Assembly (NCBI GenBank): GCA_029204225.1
Contig: CM055092.1
Span: 67,397,923 to 67,461,922 of the forward strand
DNA length: 64,000 nucleotides
Reading direction: 5' to 3'
From: Diphasiastrum complanatum
Lineage: Eukaryota; Streptophyta; Lycopodiopsida; Lycopodiales; Lycopodiaceae
The position numbers and the translations under genes were made by a program. Under the pieces are notes generated by a model. It was not told where the DNA came from. It searched no databases and worked only from the letters and a program-made list of their open reading frames with translations. Positions 57,715 through 64,000 of the stretch are shown one piece after another (position 1 is the first letter of the stretch; every line of letters starts with the position of its first letter).

Positions 57715-57985
57715 CTATCTTGAAAACTCCACATAGTGGAGGTATAAACGATCCTCTCTGGATCATAACAATGATATGTGAATACAGATATCTGTAAGAG
57801 ACAGAGAGAGACGTAGCGAATAGAGTAACAAAGTAAAGACACCATAGCTATGCATGAAAGTCTGCCAACAAGCAGAACACAGCAAAAGAGTAGAATGTCA
57901 TTCTGTCAACGAGCAAGACACTGACGAATTCACTCTAAATTAAAACTAAGAATACAGTTACTCTATTGTTCTGTACAAATCCAGC
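57715..57985 (+). repeat. LTR-derived segment inside the copia element
   Basis: The last 85-95 bases repeat the end region of the LTR at 56268-56370. The preceding bases (57720-57890) are probably more of the same LTR that is not retained at the element's 5' end. It stands where integrase should be. Confidence 0.7.
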
Positions 57986-59554
57986 CTCAACTCATTGGAA
58001 GATGGCAAAACAAATTTTGCAATATCTCCAATTAACAAAGGATTTTGGTTTGTGTTATTCTCGTGATGCAAGGTTCCAGATGATTTTCTACAGTGATGCT
58101 AGTTGGGCATCTCTCAAGGACGACTGCAAAAGTGTCTCATGAGGATGCACCATCGCATCAAAAATATCAATTCTCTGGGTCAACAAGAAACAGACCATTG
58201 TGGTTCAGTCATCCTGCGAAGCAGAGTACGTTGTAGCAGCAAAGATGGCTAAAAAAAAAAAACCACAAACTTTTGAGGAGACGATTGAAGGTCCAAAAAA
58301 GGACAGATGGATCCAAGTCATGAATGAAGAGATGGAGTCCATGAGGAAGAACCATGTATGGACGCTGGTGCCATTACCACATAAGCGCAAGATTGTCAAA
58401 TGCAAATGGGTCTTCAAGCTCAAATACGGATCAGATGAAAATGTAACGAAATACAAGGCAAGATTGGTAGCGAAATGTTTTTCTCAGAGATATGGTATTG
58501 ACTACTCTGAAACCTTCTCTCCTGTCATCAAACATTCGTCCCTACGTCTGTTATTTGTCCCTACGTCTGTTATTTGCATGTGCGACTACTTATGACCTCA
58601 GGATCCACATTTGGACGAGAAGACAACCTTCTTGCATGGCAAATTAGACGAAGCGATCTACATGGATCAAGCCCCAGGATATGTCTCGAATTCACTTCCT
58701 GACTATGCATGCAGAATGCATAGAAGCATCTACGGTCTGAAACAATCAGTCCGACAATGGTACAAGAAGAACGATCAAGCCCTGAAATCATAAGGATTCA
58801 AGCCTCTCTTGGCTGATTCTAATGTATATGTCAGAGTTATAGATGGGCAGATCATCATTGTGCCTGTGTATGTGGACGACACTCTGATACTTTGCAGGAG
58901 TGAGCAGCTAATTGCTGAAGTAAAGGCAAACATCTCGAAACATTTTGAGATCGTGGATTTGGGAGAAGCCAGGTATTACCTAGGCTTGCAAATTGAAAGG
59001 GACTATGGGGGGGAGATAAGTTATACCTTCACCAGTCTAGATACACCCAAAAGATCCTAGAGGACTTTGGGATACTGAACTGTAAAGGAGCGAACACTGC
59101 AATGCTCGCAAGGACGGTGCTGACGAATGATGACTGTCCAAAGACTGAGGAAGAGAGAGAACGGATGCAGCTCACACCTTGCAGAAAGCTGATAGGATCA
59201 CTGATGTACCTTGCTGACAATACACGTCCTGATATTGCTTGTGCAGTATTCAGGATGAGCCAATTCTGCACGAATCCAGGCTCAACACATTAGAAGATTA
59301 CAAAACAAATTTTGCAATATCTTCAATTAACAAGGGATTATGGCTTGTGTTATTGTCGTGGTGCAGGCTTCAGGATACTTTCCTACAGCGACGCAAGTTG
59401 GGCATCTCTCAAGGACGACTGTAAAAGCATCTCGGGAGGATGCAACATTGCATCAGGAGCAGCAGTTCTCTGGGTCAGCAAGAAGCAGACCATTGTAGCC
59501 CAGTCATCCTACGAAGCAAAATATGTTGCAGCAGCAAAGATGGCCAACGAGTAG
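57983..59554 (+). pseudogene. copia RNase H - RT - RNase H, rearranged
   Basis: The order is abnormal. An RNase H piece (57983-58252: [42 protein letters not shown]) runs in frame through an A11 tract into the RT start ([31 protein letters not shown]). RT then continues with [43 protein letters not shown], the active site PVYVDDTLILCRS and YLGLQIERDYGGE. A second, more complete RNase H follows (TRPDIACAVFRMSQF, SYSDASWASLKDDCKSISGG). RT is broken near 58555 by a 19-bp tandem duplication and later by a stop. The second RNase H ends at 59554, where a minus-strand element begins. Confidence 0.88.
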
Positions 59555-61650
59555 GCTTTACTCACCTCACTATATCCAACAAAAATACCTCTTCTTGAAG
59601 ATGGATCCTCCTTGGTCCTATCATCAAGAGTAATGTTGACATAGCATGTGCATCCAAAGGTTCTTAGAAAGTTGACACTCGGCCTCCTCTTGAATAGCAT
59701 CTCAAAAGGTGTCCTTCCATCCAAAATATCACTCGGCCACATATTGCACAAGAAATTGGCACACAACAAAGCTTGATCCCAAAATGGTTTGTCAAGATTA
59801 GCACTTAACCTCATAGCTTTAGCACTTTCACATAAAGTTCTATTCTTCCTTTCAGCCACTCCATTTTGTTGTGGGGTCCTTGATGTTGTATACTCCCTCT
59901 TGATCCCATGCTCATCACAAAAGGCCTTGAACTTGTTAGACATGTACTCACCACCATTGTCACCTCTCAAGCACTTGATCTTTGTGGAGAATTGGTTCTC
60001 CCTTGCATTCTTGAACTCGACAAAGACATCATACACTTCATCCTTTCTCTTTAGTAGATAGATCCAACAAAATCTACTAAAATCATCAATGAATGTTACA
60101 TACATCTTAGCTCCACTATTGCTAATTATAGTAAATCCATGAATATCCGAATGTACAAGTTGAAAAGGCTTTGTAGATCTAGAAATAGATCTAGTATAAG
60201 GTAGTCTATGTGACTTAGACAAAGCACAAGACTCACAAACATGCTTGTCATTACTTAAGGAACTTGGAAGACCAATCACAACCTTCTTCCTTGCCATTAC
60301 CTCCAATGACTTGAAGTTGAGGTGTCCCATCCTTTTGTGCCAAACCTCTTGAATAGAAATTTGCTCCCTTGCAACACATCCAACTTCGTTAGCAATAACA
60401 CAAGCATCAAGCTTGAACAACTTCCCTTGTCTTTTACCTTTTCCAATCAAGACATCCTTCCTTTTGATCAAACAAGCATCTCCATCAAACTCCACTTTGA
60501 GGCCCTTACTTAGCATTTGACTCACACTAAGCAAACTCTTGGTAATAGATGGAATAAACAAGACATCCTCCAAATGAACATTCCTATTTGTAGAGAGAGA
60601 AATAGGAATTGTGCCAATCCCTTTGATTGCACACTCACCATCATTGGCCGTGTAGATCACCCTCTTGTCATCTCCATATGCCAACAAAGAAGTGAAGTAC
60701 TCTTTGTGGAAGGTCATGTGTGAACTTGCTCCACTATCAATCCACCAAGGATCTAGATCTCCATCATTAGCAAGCATACATGAAGACATCACAAAAGCAT
60801 CATCATTTGCATCTTGCACATCCAAACCATCCTCATCAAGAGTAAGATTACCTTGCTTGTCTCCTTGATCTCTCTTCTTCTTGTAGCACTCACTTGCAAA
60901 GTGTCCTTTGATGCCACAATAGAAGCACTTGAGCTTTGATCTATCCTTCTTTTTGCCACTTGAAGAAGCATCCACTTGATCTTGCCCTTTAGACCACTTG
61001 CTTTTGGTTTTGCCCTTGAATTTGTCCTTTGTGAACATAGCATCCTCTTGAAGTGTCGACGTAGATCCACCTCTTGCTTGAAGCCTATATTCCTCATTGA
61101 TCAAGATCTCTTGAAGATCCATCAAACTTGGCAAAGTCTTTTGAATAGCAATACTTTGAACAATGTTAGCATGAGCATCCAACAAGCCATTAAGAATCAC
61201 TTGAATAAGCTCTCCTTCCTTAATGCTTTCATCTATGCAGGCTAACTCATCATTCAATGCTTTCATTATCAAAACAAAGTTACTTGGACTTTCTTCATGC
61301 TTTTGCAAACAAGAAAAGATTTGCCTTCTTAGAGTCAACACTCTAGAAGTAGACTTGGATTCATAAAGCTTCTTCAATGAATTCCAAGCTTTCAAAGATG
61401 ATGTGCACTTACCAACTTCCTTGAGAAGTTCATTGGTAACATTCATCTTTATCATGTGTAGAGCCTTCTTGGCCCTCTTGTCATACCTCAATTGATCTTG
61501 TTGTGTTGCTTGTCTCTCCTCCAAACCTACAACAATATCCAAAACATCATTCATCTCAAGAAGTGACTCCATCCTCACTTTCCATAATGAATAGCTACTT
61601 GAGATAAGCCTATCATTGGCTTCCAACATGACTCCAATTGAGGTTGCCAT
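59509..61650 (-). CDS. copia Gag-protease-integrase ORF, RT lost
   Basis: This 713-codon ORF is the longest in the window and has no stops. Gag (UBN2) spans residues 1 to about 200. A CCHC knuckle CFYCGIKGHFASEC lies near 242-255. The protease has WWIDSGASSHMT near 300. The pre-integrase HKRMGHLNFKS...CESCALSKSH lies near 440-485. Integrase has FQLVHSDIHGF, CLRGDNGGEYMSNKF and PQQNGVAERKNRT, so its three acidic residues are present. It ends in the family phrase GIFVGYSEVSKAY. The final 15 or so codons are the antisense of the RNase H end of the plus-strand copia element, showing truncation at about 59552. RT and RNase H are absent, so the copy is not autonomous. Confidence 0.9.
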   Translation of the reverse strand: MATSIGVMLEANDRLISSSYSLWKVRMESLLEMNDVLDIVVGLEERQATQQDQLRYDKRAKKALHMIKMNVTNELLKEVGKCTSSLKAWNSLKKLYESKSTSRVLTLRRQIFSCLQKHEESPSNFVLIMKALNDELACIDESIKEGELIQVILNGLLDAHANIVQSIAIQKTLPSLMDLQEILINEEYRLQARGGSTSTLQEDAMFTKDKFKGKTKSKWSKGQDQVDASSSGKKKDRSKLKCFYCGIKGHFASECYKKKRDQGDKQGNLTLDEDGLDVQDANDDAFVMSSCMLANDGDLDPWWIDSGASSHMTFHKEYFTSLLAYGDDKRVIYTANDGECAIKGIGTIPISLSTNRNVHLEDVLFIPSITKSLLSVSQMLSKGLKVEFDGDACLIKRKDVLIGKGKRQGKLFKLDACVIANEVGCVAREQISIQEVWHKRMGHLNFKSLEVMARKKVVIGLPSSLSNDKHVCESCALSKSHRLPYTRSISRSTKPFQLVHSDIHGFTIISNSGAKMYVTFIDDFSRFCWIYLLKRKDEVYDVFVEFKNARENQFSTKIKCLRGDNGGEYMSNKFKAFCDEHGIKREYTTSRTPQQNGVAERKNRTLCESAKAMRLSANLDKPFWDQALLCANFLCNMWPSDILDGRTPFEMLFKRRPSVNFLRTFGCTCYVNITLDDRTKEDPSSRRGIFVGYSEVSKAYSLAIFAAATYFAS

Positions 61651-62235
61651 GTAGCAATGACCAGATCTTCTCTTTCAACCTGTTTCAATGCACAAAGCAC
61701 TCCTTTGAACAACAACAAATGCTTTCAAAAGAAATCACCAAGATTTGAAACTATCTCACAAATTCTCTTCTAGCACTTATCCAAGCAAATCAACACATAG
61801 AATCATGGAATCTTGATCAACCTATGATCTATCCTCAATCTAATGACTTTTGCCACTTCCTAAGATTGAAACACACTCAAATGAAGTCCAGCAACCTCAC
61901 TATCTAGAGATCCAATCAAAGTTAGGGATTTGACAAAACAAAAAATTGACTATTCCAAATCTACATGCAAATGCTGAAAATTTGATATGCAATCTATAAG
62001 CCACCACTTAGGCTGAACCAATGATCCAAAAATCGGCCAAATCCAGCATGTGAATTCAAAAAACGGAATTGAACAAGTATATTGACCTATTTAGTGTTTT
62101 GATCTACAAAAGATCCAATCTACAAAAGCAAAAAATCCGATTTTGGTGTAGAATCCTCTCTAGCATGCTCTAGACTTAATATTTTCACCAAATCATTGAT
62201 AGATCTGATTTCCTCCTTCATAACCTAAAACACAA
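61651..62235 (-). other. leader of the minus-strand copia element
   Basis: About 585 bases between primer site and gag ATG, without coding signal. It corresponds to the longer leader at 38239-39375. Confidence 0.65.
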
Positions 62236-62247
62236 GCTCTGATACCA
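62236..62247 (-). promoter_or_regulatory. primer-binding site
   Basis: Minus strand TGGTATCAGAGC directly after LTR end CTTTCACA. Confidence 0.92.
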
Positions 62248-62760
62248 TGTGAAAGATTTTAGATCCTTAAGATCCAATCTACTTGAATGATCTTTGGTTA
62301 GAAAGAGAAATACACTACCAATTTCACCAATGTAGAAAAATCAGCATCTACACACAATTTGAGATGCAAACACTAATAGAACTTGATCAAACTTGAATGA
62401 AATGATTATGTAATATTTCTGTCCGTACAAAACCAGCAAGCTACTATATTTCACACGTGTGGATCCAAAAATAGCAAATATAGATCATTCTACACATAGA
62501 ATTGCAAGCAATCACCAAGATAGTGCACCAATGGATAGTAGAACCCAAGAGAACCATGTATAAGCATGAAATGAGATAGAGAAGAGAGAAGATGACTCTC
62601 TCCACGAGTTACATCCTTTTATAACAGGTCCAAACCCTATTTGGCCACTTGGCTTTCCCACCAAAATGCTAACCCTACCAATTTTGGGTCTAGATTCAAT
62701 GTTCCCAACTTATTCAAATTGAATCTACTCAAACTCGCATTCTATCTTTCCCAAACTTTC
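62248..62760 (-). repeat. copia 5' LTR
   Basis: The minus-strand LTR ends AAAATCTTTCACA at 62248. It contains a TATA-like TTATAAAAGGATG at about 62613-62625, followed by GAGAGAGTCATC, a plausible core promoter and transcription start region. The outer edge (near 62700-62790) is not fixed. It is related to the LTR ending at 38219. Confidence 0.7.
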
Positions 62761-62799
62761 AAAAAGTGTTTATTCAAATGAAATTTAGACTAATGAACT

Positions 62800-64000
62800 T
62801 TGCAAAAGTCAACCTCTAAGTCTAAAACAAGTTTTGGCCTCAATATGCCAAATATGGAAATATTGCAAAATGTGATGAAACTAGTTGAATCTTTCACACC
62901 CATGAATACCTTGGACGAAGTTATTGCAACAAAAAAGAATTATGAAACGTCAAAGATTACTCAGAAGCGTCGTTCCAGCAAGAAGACAAAGAAGAAGTCA
63001 TCATCTTTGTTTGATGATTCAAGCTCAAAAGAGAATTCATTCGATAGCTCGGAGTCATCCAGTACTGATTTTGACACAGAGAGATCAAATTCTTTTGAAG
63101 ATGATAAGAACCACATGAAGGAGAAAAAAATGAAAAAGAAGACCAAGGCTTCCAAAGAACCATCTCCAAAGATTGACAAAGTTTGGAAGAAGAATATTTA
63201 AGATCTGTCGAAGCAAATACAAGATTTAAAAGTACAAATATATGAAGTATCTAATAAGCGGCAGAAGGCACCTTCTTCTAATCCGAATATCTGGTGTACA
63301 AGATGTGGAGCTCCAGGTCACTCTAATCATGAATGTAAAGTTAAACAAGTTTCTTATGTTGAGAGTGCAGACAGAGATGTTCTGTATATTTATGAAACAG
63401 ATCCAAAGGAGCATTGTCATTATGTTCAAGGATCATCTGCACCAACGTTGCAGTCCAAACCAAAATTTGGACCAAAGCGCTATGTACATGCTCAAACAGT
63501 GAATTCAAATTAGAAGACTATTTATGCACCAGTCAATTTACCGCCAAAGAAGCTGACGGGCAGCTGTTTTAATTGTGGAGCCCAAGGCAATTATTCACCC
63601 AATTGCCTGGAGCCTCGCCAACCAATCGGCTATGTCCCGTTATGTTCAAACTGCTCGGGAGGAGGACATCTTGCTGCAGACTGCCCAGTCAAAGGTGATC
63701 TACAAATATGTTCAGTCTCCAGGTGCAAAACCAGAGATAAAGAAGAAGCAGGAAGATGTAGTCATCCAGAGGATTGAATGCTTTGACGAAGGCACTCTAC
63801 TGGTTACTGATACCAATTGGCCAAGTGATTTCGAAGACGTTTGTAAAGTTTCCACTCAAAGCACTTCAAAATCACCCAAACCAACAAAAGAGAGTTTAGC
63901 TAAGACTTGGAAGAATAAGAGAAAGCATCCGACAAAGAAGTTGGAGAACAAGTCTCTTATCCAAAAGGACTTGAAGGACGACTCGGATTATGACAAAATG
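62800..64000 (+). pseudogene. gypsy gag with three zinc knuckles, runs off the window
   Basis: The frame is open through 63198, without an obvious ATG at its left end. It includes MEILQNVMKLVESF and TLDEVIATKKNYETSK, a Ser/Asp/Lys-rich segment and KIDKVWKKN before a TAA at 63199-63201. The same frame continues with a coiled stretch (DLSKQIQDLKVQIYEVSN) and knuckles WCTRCGAPGHSNHEC, CFNCGAQGNYSPNC (Asn replaces the His ligand) and CSNCSGGGHLAADC. A TAG near 63512 and a frameshift after the third knuckle break it. IECFDEGTLLVTDTNWPSDF continues to the window edge. It is probably the 5' end of a gypsy element that extends right. Confidence 0.75.

Overview
The window looks like repeat-dense nuclear DNA of a land plant, probably a vascular plant with a large genome. 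The evidence is a spliced plant-type beta-carbonic anhydrase gene with a plastid-like N-terminus, remnants of a GT43 xylan-synthesis gene (IRX14 type) and of ribosomal protein L37a, many Ty1/copia and Ty3/gypsy LTR retrotransposons with initiator-tRNA-Met-like primer sites, and long GA/CT and TA microsatellites. The species cannot be named from the sequence.

Layout. 0-3 kb: weak Ser/Pro-rich ORF remnants on the minus strand and simple repeats. 3.0-10.4 kb: a decayed IRX14-like gene and a decayed RPL37a gene, with a complete 5.2-kb LTR element inserted between them. That element has near-identical LTRs and a 5-bp target duplication but encodes only Gag and a protease-like domain. 11.3-14.9 kb: a repeat block with a GA tract, a TTCGAA minisatellite, nested inverted repeats, a 1.6-kb composite CACGTG/CATGTG-rich satellite and two Helitron-like 3' ends. 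15.7-18.6 kb: the one host gene that looks intact, a nine-exon beta-carbonic anhydrase on the minus strand. 18.9-22.3 kb: the 3' half of a chromodomain gypsy element whose LTR is clearly related to that of the Gag-only element, so it is a plausible autonomous partner. 22.4-26.6 kb: two overlapping copia remnants. 26.6-29.4 kb: AT-rich DNA with no recognisable gene.

29.4-36 kb: a patchwork of broken gypsy and copia pieces, including a three-copy tandem repeat sitting in a copia integrase. 36-41 kb: two copia 5' ends; the second has a long uninterrupted gag-protease ORF without downstream pol. 41-46.4 kb: a gypsy gag with an acidic N-terminus, a copia gag stub and stacked LTR fragments. 46.4-52.4 kb: a nearly full-length but decayed gypsy gag-pol on the minus strand. 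52.4-56.3 kb: copia debris, a 146-bp GA tract and G-rich repeats. 56.3-62.8 kb: a rearranged plus-strand copia element (gag-protease, LTR piece, RNase H, RT, RNase H) meeting a minus-strand copia element whose 713-codon gag-protease-integrase ORF is open. 62.8-64 kb: a gypsy gag with several zinc knuckles that runs off the edge.

Only the carbonic anhydrase gene looks functional for the host. Everything else is mobile DNA or its debris. The most informative story is the pairing of a recent Gag-only element with a related pol-bearing chromovirus in one locus.
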